64,000 nt of DNA from Geomonas azotofigens. Lineage in GTDB: Bacteria > Desulfobacterota > Desulfuromonadia > Geobacterales > Geobacteraceae. The notes below the pieces were generated by a model, which saw only the letters and a program-made list of their open reading frames with translations, was not told where the DNA came from and ran no database searches. Shown piece after piece: positions 39,268 through 47,263 of this stretch. Within the stretch, counting starts at the first letter, position 1. Each line of letters begins with the position of its first letter. The translations under genes and the position numbers were made by a program. The stretch is from the NCBI RefSeq assembly GCF_018919395.1, contig NZ_JAHLME010000003.1:372001-436000 (forward strand). The letters run 5' to 3'.

Positions 39268-40602
39268 ATGAAAAAAAGCAACAAGAAGCTGTTAGTAGTA
39301 GCCATCGCAACCGCACTCACCGCAGCATCCGCAAGCTCCGCTCTCGCTCTCGAGAACCAGTTCAGCGGCGCATTCACCACGTTCTTCGATGTTGGCAACT
39401 TCGCAGGTACCAACCTCATCGAGAAGAACGCCCCGACCGCCAACTACTTCGTACAGCGTTTCCGGCTGGGCTACACCGCCAAGGCAGATGATCACGTCAA
39501 ATTGGTCACCAAGTTCGAGTTCGACTACAACTTCTGGGGCAACAGCTCCTATGCTCCCAACTCACATGACAACTCTGCTGCACGTGGCTCCGGGGGCGCT
39601 CTGGGTGCCGACTCCGTCAACATGGAGACCAAGAACATCTACCTCGACCTGAACTACCCGCTGGTCAACGCCAAAATCGGTATGATGCCGTACAACGATT
39701 CCTTCAAGGGGATCCTGTTCGACGCCGACATGGCCGGTGTGCTTCTCTCCCACGAATACTCCAATGCCAGCATCGCAGCCGGTTACTTCCGTTTCCATGA
39801 CTCCGCTGATGCCGGCAAGGCCGGGGAAGACGTACTCGGCAAAAACACCTTCGACATGTACTCCCTCGACGGCAAGTACAACATCTCCAAAGACCTATCT
39901 GTCGGTGCGGCCTACTACTTCATCCGCGACCAGCACACCCCGGGCTTCTACACCGTTTACCCGGATGCCAAAGTCCACACTCTTGGCCTGAACGCTGCCG
40001 CCAACGTGGGCTCGGTTGCTCTGAACGGTTTCGCTGTGAAACAGTTCGGCGACATCACCACCGATCGTGACGCCAAAGGTTACGCCTTCAACGTCGGCGC
40101 GAAGATGCCGCTTGCCGGCGGTACCGCTCGTACCGAATTCCTCTACGTTTCCGGCGGCAAGAACGCCTTCTACGTACCCTCCTCCGATAACGGTGCTACC
40201 GAGGGCGGCCAGTTCTACGACTCCGAAATGATCATGCTGGGCCGCGACAAGTACGCGACCACCATCGACAACGCCATCATCTACGATGTGAACAACAACG
40301 AAGAAGGCGTCATCATGGGTACCCTCGGCTACGACTACACCTTCAACGACAAGGTTTCCGCCAGCGCCAACGCAGGCTTCGCTGCCGTTGCCAAGGACCT
40401 GCAGGCACGTAGCGCCAACGGCGACAGCAAATATCTCGGCACCGAAATCAACGCAGAAGCTTACTATAAGCTGACCGCGAACGTGACCCTCGGCGCCCGC
40501 GCCGGCTACCTCTTCCTCGGCGATCACTTCAAAGGCATCAGCGCTGGCGAAGACGCAGACAACCCGTGGGATGCCAAACTCATTGTCAAGTACAACTTCT
40601 AA
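39268..40602 (+). CDS. Outer-membrane porin-like beta-barrel protein
   Basis: 444 aa. A signal peptide (MKKSNKKLLVVAIATALTA..., cleavage near ALA-LEN) is followed by alternating beta-strand sequence rich in aromatic and glycine residues. It ends in LIVKYNF, with a C-terminal phenylalanine as in BAM-inserted barrels. It lies between two amino-acid uptake operons and could provide the outer-membrane path for their substrates; that is inference. AGGAGG precedes the ATG. Not assignable to a named porin family by eye. Confidence 0.8.
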   Translation: MKKSNKKLLVVAIATALTAASASSALALENQFSGAFTTFFDVGNFAGTNLIEKNAPTANYFVQRFRLGYTAKADDHVKLVTKFEFDYNFWGNSSYAPNSHDNSAARGSGGALGADSVNMETKNIYLDLNYPLVNAKIGMMPYNDSFKGILFDADMAGVLLSHEYSNASIAAGYFRFHDSADAGKAGEDVLGKNTFDMYSLDGKYNISKDLSVGAAYYFIRDQHTPGFYTVYPDAKVHTLGLNAAANVGSVALNGFAVKQFGDITTDRDAKGYAFNVGAKMPLAGGTARTEFLYVSGGKNAFYVPSSDNGATEGGQFYDSEMIMLGRDKYATTIDNAIIYDVNNNEEGVIMGTLGYDYTFNDKVSASANAGFAAVAKDLQARSANGDSKYLGTEINAEAYYKLTANVTLGARAGYLFLGDHFKGISAGEDADNPWDAKLIVKYNF

Positions 40603-40616
40603 GACAGATACTTCTT

Positions 40617-40646
40617 CCTCTCCGGCTTGAACAGAGCCGGAGAGGG
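40617..40646 (+). terminator. Stem-loop after the porin gene
   Basis: CCTCTCCGGCT, TGAAC loop, AGAGCCGGAGAGG. A strong stem without a T run on the plus strand. Confidence 0.55.
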
Positions 40647-40665
40647 GAAAATCAGTGCCACTGTC

Positions 40666-40693
40666 TTGACAAACGAGTAGTGACAATTAGAAT
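40666..40693 (+). promoter_or_regulatory. Sigma-70 promoter of livK
   Basis: TTGACA (40666-40671), 16-bp spacer, TAGAAT (40688-40693), leaving a leader of about 55 nt before the ATG at 40755. Confidence 0.65.
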
Positions 40694-40754
40694 CTGTTGA
40701 CGTACAGAAGCTGGACCTAACAATGTGATAAATCAACCCAAGGAGGTAGTCTGC

Positions 40755-41948
40755 ATGAGCTTTAAAAAGATCAGCGCGTTGCTGCTCGTAGCGATGCTGG
40801 CAGTTGGCGCATTCGGCTGCAAGAAGAAAGAAGAGGCCAAAGAAGGCGCAGCTCCGGCTGCAGCACCGGCTGGCAACACCATCAAAATCGGCTTCCTCGG
40901 CGCCCTCACCGGCGACGTGGCCATGTTCGGCAAGCCGACCCTCGAAGGCATGAAGATGGCTGCCGACGAGCTCAACGCTGCTGGCGGCGTTCAGGGCAAG
41001 AAGATCGAGATCGTCGAAGCCGACAACCGCGGCGACAAGCAGGAAGGCGCTTCCGTAACCCAGAAGTTCATTTCCCGCGACAACGTCACCGCCATCGTTG
41101 GCGACCCGACTACCGGCATCACCAAGGTTGCTGCTCCGATCGCGCAGAAAGCGGGCGTGGTGCTCCTCTCCGCAGGCGCAACCGGCCCGGGCGTCGTCGA
41201 AGTGGGCGACTTCATCTTCCGCGACACCCTGCTCGACTCCATCGCCATCCCGGCCTGCATCGAGTACTTCGCGAAAGACCTCGGCTTCAAGAAAGTCGCC
41301 ATCGTCACCTCCGACAACAACGACTACTCCGTAGGTCTGTCCCAGACCTTCCGCGACGCAGCCGCCAAGGTTCCGTCCATCAAGATCGTTGCTGACGAGA
41401 AAGTGAAAGACGGCGACAAGGACTTCTCCGCCCAGATCACCAACATCAAGGGCAAGAAGCCGGATGTCATCCTGTTCTCCGGTTACTACACCGAAGGCGC
41501 TCTCATCATGAAAGAGGCCCGCAAGCAGGGTCTGAAGGCTCCGATGTTCGGCGGCGACGGCCTGTTCTCCCCGAAATTCATCGAGCTGGGCGGCCCGGCT
41601 GTCGAGGGCTCCATGTCCGCTCTGGGCTTCTCCACCGAGCAGGCAGCACCCGCTACCGCCAAGTTCATCGAGGCGTTCAAAGCCAAGCACAACGGCGAGC
41701 TTCCGGGCCTCTTCGACGCCCAGGGCTACGACGCTGTGATGCTGCTGGCCGACGCTATGAAACGTGCTAACAGCGTTGACCCGAAAGTCTTCAAAACCGC
41801 TCTGGCACAGACCAAGAAGTTCGAAGGCGTTTCCGGCACCATCAGCATGCAGGCTAACCGCGAGCCGATCAAGAGCCCGCTGAGCCTCCTGGCTGTCAAG
41901 GACGGCAAGTTCGTCCTCAAGGCAAAAGTACCCGTCAAGATGGACTAA
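40755..41948 (+). CDS. livK: Branched-chain amino acid ABC transporter substrate-binding lipoprotein
   Basis: 397 aa, periplasmic-binding type I (LivJ/LivK) family. The N-terminus is a lipoprotein signal with lipobox VGAFGC (C22) followed by a Lys/Glu/Ala linker; the protein should be anchored in a membrane. IKIGFLGALTGDVAMFGKPT is the family start. AAGGAGG precedes the ATG at 40755. It has its own promoter and terminator. The matching livHMGF genes are 10 kb further on, which is unusual. Confidence 0.92.
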   Translation: MSFKKISALLLVAMLAVGAFGCKKKEEAKEGAAPAAAPAGNTIKIGFLGALTGDVAMFGKPTLEGMKMAADELNAAGGVQGKKIEIVEADNRGDKQEGASVTQKFISRDNVTAIVGDPTTGITKVAAPIAQKAGVVLLSAGATGPGVVEVGDFIFRDTLLDSIAIPACIEYFAKDLGFKKVAIVTSDNNDYSVGLSQTFRDAAAKVPSIKIVADEKVKDGDKDFSAQITNIKGKKPDVILFSGYYTEGALIMKEARKQGLKAPMFGGDGLFSPKFIELGGPAVEGSMSALGFSTEQAAPATAKFIEAFKAKHNGELPGLFDAQGYDAVMLLADAMKRANSVDPKVFKTALAQTKKFEGVSGTISMQANREPIKSPLSLLAVKDGKFVLKAKVPVKMD

Positions 41949-41967
41949 TGCCTGACCCTGCAGTAAC

Positions 41968-42002
41968 GACGGCCCCTGCTTCGGCAGGGGCCGTTTTTTT
42001 TT
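41968..42002 (+). terminator. Rho-independent terminator after livK
   Basis: ACGGCCCCTGC, TTC loop, GCAGGGGCCGT then TTTTTTTT. Confidence 0.93.
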
Positions 42003-42022
42003 GGGAAAAAGCGAAAGGCTAT

Positions 42023-42121
42023 TAACGCAAAGGCGCCAAGCCGCTAAGGCGCAAAGTCAGCATCGGGTTTAAACCAAAAAGTCTTTACTTTTGCGTCGTT
42101 GCGGCTCCGCGTCTTTGCGTT
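42023..42121. repeat. Imperfect inverted repeat, AACGCAAAGRCGC family, copy 3
   Basis: TTAACGCAAAGGCGCCAAGC at the left and GCGTCTTTGCGTT at the right (ending 42121), about 98 bp, like the two copies after xerD. It lies between the livK terminator and the riboswitch promoter. Confidence 0.75.
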
Positions 42122-42165
42122 GAGTCTTGTGTCTTTGCTTGAGGTTTTTGGGTTTGCGATTGCCC

Positions 42166-42194
42166 TTGACAACTGGCATAGGAAAAATTATATT
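42166..42194 (+). promoter_or_regulatory. Sigma-70 promoter of the riboswitch-htpX-terC transcript
   Basis: TTGACA (42166-42171), exactly 17-bp spacer, TATATT (42189-42194). Predicted start near 42201, at the first base of the riboswitch aptamer. Confidence 0.75.
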
Positions 42195-42202
42195 TCAAAT
42201 CG

Positions 42203-42342
42203 TTAAAGGGGAGTAGTTATCGGCCAGAGAAAAGGCCGACCCGGACTTCGTCAATACGGTCGCAAGACCCGGAGCCGGGACAGTTAACCTGTCAACAAGA
42301 CCTTTATCCTGGTAACTGCGCCTAGGGTAAAGGTCTTTTTTA
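42203..42342 (+). ncRNA. yybP-ykoY (Mn2+) riboswitch with intrinsic terminator
   Basis: Contains the conserved AAAGGGGAGTAG (42205-42216) and CGTCAATAC (42249-42257) loops of the yybP-ykoY family, then CCCGGAGCCGGG-type stems. The closing CCTTTATCC (42301-42309) can pair with the 5' AAAGG to form P1. The same CCTTTATCC is the left arm of a terminator, AGACCTTTATCC...GGGTAAAGGTCTTTTTT (42298-42342). So P1 formation and termination are mutually exclusive, the layout of an ON switch in which Mn2+ favours read-through. The downstream terC is a classic target; here htpX lies in between. Confidence 0.8.
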
Positions 42343-42398
42343 TTTACCCTCGGTTGAACCAAGTCCTTCGGGACATAACTCTCGTAGAGGTAAATGTT

Positions 42399-43256
42399 AT
42401 GCAAAGACTGAAAACGACGTTCCTGTTAGCTCTTCTCACCGTGCTCATGGTTGCCATGGGACAGGCCCTCGGCGGCAGGTCCGGCATGATGATGGCCTTC
42501 GTCCTCGCCCTGGGCATGAACTTCTTCTCCTACTGGTTCTCCGACAAGATCGTCCTGAGCATGTACGGCGCCCAGGAGATCGGCCCGCAGGACCACCCCA
42601 TGTTCTACAACCTGGTGCGCAACCTGGCTGCCCGGGCCGGGCTCCCCATGCCCAAGGTCTACATCATCCCTTCCGACAGCCCCAACGCCTTCGCCACCGG
42701 GCGCAACCCGGAGCATGCTGCGGTCGCCGCGACCGAAGGGATCCTGCGCATCCTGTCGCCGGAAGAGCTGGAAGGGGTGATGGCGCATGAGCTGGCCCAC
42801 GTGCAAAACCGCGATATCCTGATCGGCACCATTGCGGCCACTTTCGCCGGCGCCATTTCCATGATCGGCAACATGCTGCAGTGGGGCGCCATGTTCGGGG
42901 GGGGACGCGACGATGAGGAGGGGGGCGGCATCGGTGGCCTGGTCGGCTCGCTCGCCATGGCCATCATCGCTCCCATCGCGGCCATGCTGATCCAGATGGC
43001 TGTTTCCCGCTCGCGCGAATACCTGGCCGACGCCACCGGCGCCGAGATCTGCGGTCGTCCGCTCGCGCTTGCCGCCGCGCTCAGGAAACTGCACATGGCT
43101 TCGCACCAGCTTCCCATGCAGGAAGCGCGTCCCGCCACGGCGCACATGTTCATCGTGAACCCGTTGACCGGCGGAGGGGTGATGGCGCTCTTCTCCACCC
43201 ATCCTCCGATGGAGGAGCGTATCGCGCGGCTGGAGCAGATGGCGGTGCGCAGGTAA
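42399..43256 (+). CDS. htpX: HtpX-family membrane zinc metalloprotease
   Basis: About 285 aa. Inner-membrane M48 protease for membrane-protein quality control. HEXXH is H130-E131-x2-H134 ([12 protein letters not shown]); the third ligand glutamate lies in [12 protein letters not shown]. Two N-terminal and two central membrane spans flank the site. GAGGT precedes the ATG at 42399; the longer frame from 42354 lies in the leader after the riboswitch. Its position directly behind a Mn2+-type riboswitch suggests metal-responsive expression. Confidence 0.9.
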   Translation: MQRLKTTFLLALLTVLMVAMGQALGGRSGMMMAFVLALGMNFFSYWFSDKIVLSMYGAQEIGPQDHPMFYNLVRNLAARAGLPMPKVYIIPSDSPNAFATGRNPEHAAVAATEGILRILSPEELEGVMAHELAHVQNRDILIGTIAATFAGAISMIGNMLQWGAMFGGGRDDEEGGGIGGLVGSLAMAIIAPIAAMLIQMAVSRSREYLADATGAEICGRPLALAAALRKLHMASHQLPMQEARPATAHMFIVNPLTGGGVMALFSTHPPMEERIARLEQMAVRR

Positions 43257-43278
43257 CTGGCGCCATCGTTGTCGTTGC

Positions 43279-43384
43279 TGTAGGGGCGAATAATTATTCG
43301 CCCAGCCACCGTGCCCTGATCGGTGGCGATGGCCAGAGAGATCATGGGGCGGCTAAGGGGGGCGAATGATTATTCGCCCCTACA
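43279..43384. mobile_element. MITE-like paired repeat (106 bp), copy B
   Basis: Left arm TGTAGGGGCGAATAATTATT/CGCCC (43279-43303) and inverse arm GGGCGAATGATTATTCGCCC/CTACA (43360-43384). The left interior (CAGCCACCGTGCCC) resembles copy A. It lies between htpX and terC, inside the presumed operon. Confidence 0.72.
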
Positions 43385-43427
43385 GCGGCTGTGAACCCAC
43401 GCACAAATTAGATATAGAGGAGACACA

Positions 43428-44180
43428 ATGGACTGGCTCACCGACCCGCAGGTCTGGATGGCCCTGGTTACCCTGAGCGCACTGGAGATCGTGCTCGGCA
43501 TCGACAACATCATCTTCATCTCTATCCAGGCGAGCAAGCTTCCCCCGGCCCAGCAGGAGAGGGCGAGACTGACCGGGCTGGGACTGGCGATGTTCATCCG
43601 CATTGCGCTGCTCTTCTCGCTTACCTGGCTCATGGGGCTCACCACGCCGCTGTTCAGCCTGCTGGGCAACGCCATCTCCGGCCGCGACCTGATCCTCATC
43701 AGCGGCGGTCTGTTCCTGATCTGGAAGAGCACCATCGAGATCCACGAGAAACTCGAAGGGGAAGAGGTGGTGCACGCCGCGAGCGTCGGCGCCACCTTCG
43801 GCGCGGTGATCGTGCAGATTCTGCTGCTCGACATCGTCTTCTCGCTCGACTCCATCATCACCGCGATCGGCATGGCCAGCCAGCTCTTCATCATGGTCGC
43901 CGCCGTGGTAATCGCCGTCGGCTTCATGATGCTTTTCTCCGGCAAGATCAGCGCGTTCGTTGAACGGCACCCGACCATCAAGATGCTGGCACTGAGCTTC
44001 CTGCTCCTGATCGGCGTCTCCCTGATTGGAGAGGGCTTCGGGATGCACATCCCCAAGGGATACATCTACTTCGCCATGGCATTCTCGGTGATGGTGGAGA
44101 TGCTCAACCTGAGGATGAGGCGGGGCACGCCGGTCAAACTGCATGAGCCGCATCTTGACACAGAGGAGAGGGGCGAATAG
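43428..44180 (+). CDS. terC: TerC-family integral membrane protein
   Basis: 250 aa, seven or eight membrane segments. The conserved acidic pairs of the family are visible in EIVLGIDNIIF (near 20-30) and LLDIVFSLDSIITAIGM (near 133-149). TerC/Alx proteins act in Mn2+ export and metal loading of secreted proteins, which fits the upstream Mn2+-type riboswitch. GAGGAGA precedes the ATG. The last codons AGG GGC GAA TAG lie in a degenerate copy of the GGGGCGAATAAT repeat, so the terminal RGE may be repeat-derived. Confidence 0.88.
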   Translation: MDWLTDPQVWMALVTLSALEIVLGIDNIIFISIQASKLPPAQQERARLTGLGLAMFIRIALLFSLTWLMGLTTPLFSLLGNAISGRDLILISGGLFLIWKSTIEIHEKLEGEEVVHAASVGATFGAVIVQILLLDIVFSLDSIITAIGMASQLFIMVAAVVIAVGFMMLFSGKISAFVERHPTIKMLALSFLLLIGVSLIGEGFGMHIPKGYIYFAMAFSVMVEMLNLRMRRGTPVKLHEPHLDTEERGE

Positions 44181-44189
44181 CATTCGCCC
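44168..44189. repeat. Degenerate GGGGCGAATAAT repeat at the terC stop
   Basis: AGGGGCGAATAGCATTCGCC C: one base change from GAATAAT gives the TAG that ends terC. Confidence 0.65.
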
Positions 44190-44235
44190 TTTTGTCTTGA
44201 CACTTTCTGTACTCATTCGTTATCTTCGCCAGTGC

Positions 44236-44601
44236 ATGCGTAAGTTATTCCCTATCAAATTTTTCTCTTTCCTGCTGCTCGCAGTGATCTTCTGCACCTT
44301 TTTGAGTGGAGCCTGTGACAACGCGCACGCACTGGAGCGCTGCGGGGCCGTCACTGACTGCGTGCAGGCCGATTCCCATGTCGACCATGGCTGCGACACC
44401 CCCGACTGCCCTTTGCAGGGGGATGCCGGCCATGACGTTTGTGACTTCTGCTGTGACTGCGCCTGCCATGTCTCGCTGAGCGTTGGTCATTTCTCTCTCG
44501 GCTACCATCCTGTTTTCGCCGCACTCCAAAGTTTCGACCGCTTTACCTTCATACCCGAAGTTTTCCTTTCCAAGTTCGTTCCCCCGCAGTCACGCGCCTA
44601 A
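44236..44601 (+). CDS. Small exported Cys/His-rich protein upstream of the RND efflux operon
   Basis: 121 aa. A signal peptide (hydrophobic 6-25, cleavage likely AHA-LE near 32) precedes a short mature domain with many cysteines and histidines: SHVDHGCDTPDCP, GHDVCDFCCDCACH. The tail ends in PPQSRA. The frame opens at 44143 inside terC, but the ATG at 44236 starts the signal sequence; its ribosome binding site is poor. Its position 114 bp upstream of czcC and its resemblance in plan to the gene at 11432 suggest periplasmic metal binding or sensing. No family named. Confidence 0.65.
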   Translation: MRKLFPIKFFSFLLLAVIFCTFLSGACDNAHALERCGAVTDCVQADSHVDHGCDTPDCPLQGDAGHDVCDFCCDCACHVSLSVGHFSLGYHPVFAALQSFDRFTFIPEVFLSKFVPPQSRA

Positions 44602-44715
44602 CACCCCTTTCACGGCCGTAGTACGTCCTTTGCCGGAGCTCGTTCTCCTGGCGTAGTCGCGCCGTGGTCTGCCCATTTTCTTCGTTTATCCCAAAACGCA
44701 TGCAGGAGGTTTTTC

Positions 44716-46011
44716 TTGGCAACAACCGCCTTCAGGGGCGCGCGCCTAGCCGTGGCCGTCGCCCTGTCTCTATTGGCAGCCGTACCCGTATTTGCCGAGC
44801 CTCAGCCGGTTTCGCTGCAGCAGGCCGTGGCAGCAGCGCTCAACAGCAACCCGGAGCTCGTCTCCTTGCGCAAAGAAGCCGGTGTCCTTGACGCTGCCGC
44901 TGTTCGTGCCGGGGTGATCCCCAATCCTACGCTGGAACTGGAAGCGGCCAGTGGCGCACTTACCGGCAGCAGCGACGACAACAACCTCTCCCTGGGGATC
45001 TCGCAAGAGTTCCTGCTGGGAGACAAACGAAATAAGCGTCGTGCCGTAGCTGAGCGCGATCAGGCGGTTTTCCGCTGGCTGTTGGCCGATCGCGAGCGCT
45101 TGCTCGCGGAGCAGGTCCAGGGCGCTTACTGCGACGTGCTGCTTGCCCAGGAGCGGGTGGGCCTGGCGCGGCGTGCCATCGAACTTAACCGGCAATTGCT
45201 CCAGGTCGCCGAAGACCGGCTCGCCGCCGGGGACATCCCGGAACTGGAGATGTACCTGGTGAAGGTCGAACTGACCCGCAGCGAGGGGAGCCTGATCGAA
45301 CTGCAGCGGGGCCTGCTCGACAGCAGGGCGAAGCTTTTCACGCTGATGGCTCTTGCCCCGGGTGAATCACCCGCTTTGAGCGGCGCCTTTGAGGCCAAAG
45401 ATGTTCCGGCCAAGGGGGCGGCTGACCTGAAGCAGGTCGCCCTGCAGAACCGTCCCGACCTGAAGGCGCTGCAGGCGACGCTCGGGAAAAGCGACGCGGA
45501 GGTCGCACTCGCCGATGCAGAAGGGATCCCCAATCTCACCGCCGGGGTGGCTGTGAGTCGCGACGCCTCGTCCATGGAGATCGGTGGTGTCGAGGGGAAG
45601 GAAACTGCCTACACCATCGGCCTCAAGCTCTCCATGCCGATCCCGGTCTTTGACAGCAACAAGGCGGGGCAGCAGGAGGCGCGGGCGAAACGCTCCAGCG
45701 CCGAGGTACGTTTCCAGGGTGCGGTCGCCAACGTGGAACGCGAGGTGGAGACGGCCCACGCGAGCCTCGTCAACGCCGAGAAAGTACGGGCCCTGTACCG
45801 CTCCAACATCCTGGGTCAGCTCGACGAGAACCTAAAACTGACGCAGGAGGCCTATCGCCTGGGTGAGGTCGGCATTGTCGCGGTGATCGAGGAGCAGAAG
45901 AAATACTTCGAGGTCAGCGACAACTACCTCGCCGCCCTGCATGCCAGGGAGGTAGCTTTCAATAGACTTCAATCGGCAGTCGCCGCTGACATCAACGGAG
46001 GTGCGCAGTGA
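44716..46011 (+). CDS. czcC: TolC-family outer-membrane efflux protein, CzcC-like
   Basis: 431 aa; outer-membrane channel of a tripartite metal efflux pump. The signal peptide ends VFA-EP near 27. Two OEP repeats with long coiled-coil helices follow (NPELVSLRKEAGVLDAA and RPDLKALQATLGKSDAE). The start is TTG at 44716 with AGGAGG 6 nt upstream; no better ATG exists before the signal peptide. Overlaps czcB by 4 bp. Confidence 0.88.
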   Translation: MATTAFRGARLAVAVALSLLAAVPVFAEPQPVSLQQAVAAALNSNPELVSLRKEAGVLDAAAVRAGVIPNPTLELEAASGALTGSSDDNNLSLGISQEFLLGDKRNKRRAVAERDQAVFRWLLADRERLLAEQVQGAYCDVLLAQERVGLARRAIELNRQLLQVAEDRLAAGDIPELEMYLVKVELTRSEGSLIELQRGLLDSRAKLFTLMALAPGESPALSGAFEAKDVPAKGAADLKQVALQNRPDLKALQATLGKSDAEVALADAEGIPNLTAGVAVSRDASSMEIGGVEGKETAYTIGLKLSMPIPVFDSNKAGQQEARAKRSSAEVRFQGAVANVEREVETAHASLVNAEKVRALYRSNILGQLDENLKLTQEAYRLGEVGIVAVIEEQKKYFEVSDNYLAALHAREVAFNRLQSAVAADINGGAQ

Positions 46012-47249
46012 ACAAGAAGGGAATCATCATCGGGTTGGTCCTGGCAATAGCACTCGGTGGCGGCGTCGCCTACCGTCTCATCAATACCCCCGGAGGTGCC
46101 GAACAGGCCGAACATGGCGAGCATGCGGAACCAGGGCACGCCGAAGAGAAGGGCGGCCACGCCGAGGGGAAGGAAGGGAAGGGGCACGACGAGCATGGCG
46201 AAAAGCTCGTGAAGATGGCCGTCGAGGTGCAGAAACAAAGCGGGGTGGCGGTGGCTCCCGCCAAGAAAACACAGATGCCCGGCGTGATCAGTGCCACCGG
46301 CAAAGTCGAGGCCAATGCCGACCGGATCGCGCACGTCTCGCCGCGCATTTCCGGCAAGATCGTGGCGGTGCGGGCGTCGCTTGGGGAAAGCGTTGGGGCA
46401 GGGCAGGTGCTGGCGACCCTTGACAGCGTTGAACTGGGCGAGGCGTTGAGCCGCTACCACCAGTCCAAGACCCGGCTCGCCCTGGCCCAGTCCAACATGG
46501 AGCGTGTGAAGGCCCTGGTGGACAAGAAGATCGCGGCAAGAAAGGAGATACTGCAGGCGGAGACCGACTACAAGACGGTGCAGACCGAACTGCACACCGA
46601 TCAGGAGCGTCTCGCCCTGTACGGCGTTTCGGCGGCGGACCTGAAGGCGGACAGAAGACCGCTCCTCCCGGTGCGCGCCCCGATAGGCGGCGTCATTACC
46701 GAGAAGCACGCCATCGTGGGCGAACTCTCCGACCCCGCCAAGAGTCTTTACACCATCGCAGATCTCTCCTCGGTCTGGGTGCTGGTCGACATCCATGAAA
46801 AGGATTCGGCCAAGGTGCGCCGGGGCCAAGCCGCGACCGTTGTCGTTAGTGCCTTTCCGGAGACCAAGTTCCGTGGCCGCATCACCTACCTGGCCGACGT
46901 CGTCGACCCGACGACCCGCACCATCAAGGCGAGGGTCGAGGTCGCCAATCCCGGCCGAAAGCTGAAACCGGAGATGTTCGCCACCGTGGAACTGGCTACC
47001 GCGGCGGATGCTGCGCCGATTCTGGCCGTCCCGGAAGGGGCGATCGTTGAGCTGGAGGGGAAAAAGCTCGTCTTCGTCGCCGAAGGGGACGCCGCTTTCG
47101 AGCCGCGCAAGGTTGAACTGGGGCGTGCTTCCGGCGGCATGGTCGAAGTCCTCTCCGGTCTCAAGGAAGGCGAACTGCTGGCCGTTAAGGGGGGCTTCGT
47201 CCTTAAATCAGAGTTATTAAAGGGCGAGATCGCGGGACACGACCACTAA
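46008..47249 (+). CDS. czcB: RND efflux periplasmic adaptor, CzcB-like
   Basis: 413 aa, HlyD/MFP family. One N-terminal membrane or signal segment (about 5-22) is followed by a His/Glu/Gly-rich stretch (about 31-66, many GHAE/GHDEHGE repeats) likely to bind metal ions. Barrel-sandwich, alpha-hairpin and beta-barrel domains follow (VRASLGESVGAGQVLATLDS, RAPIGGVITEKHAIVGE). It bridges CzcC and CzcA in the periplasm. Confidence 0.9.
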   Translation: MNKKGIIIGLVLAIALGGGVAYRLINTPGGAEQAEHGEHAEPGHAEEKGGHAEGKEGKGHDEHGEKLVKMAVEVQKQSGVAVAPAKKTQMPGVISATGKVEANADRIAHVSPRISGKIVAVRASLGESVGAGQVLATLDSVELGEALSRYHQSKTRLALAQSNMERVKALVDKKIAARKEILQAETDYKTVQTELHTDQERLALYGVSAADLKADRRPLLPVRAPIGGVITEKHAIVGELSDPAKSLYTIADLSSVWVLVDIHEKDSAKVRRGQAATVVVSAFPETKFRGRITYLADVVDPTTRTIKARVEVANPGRKLKPEMFATVELATAADAAPILAVPEGAIVELEGKKLVFVAEGDAAFEPRKVELGRASGGMVEVLSGLKEGELLAVKGGFVLKSELLKGEIAGHDH

Positions 47250-47263
47250 GGAGACCAGCACCC

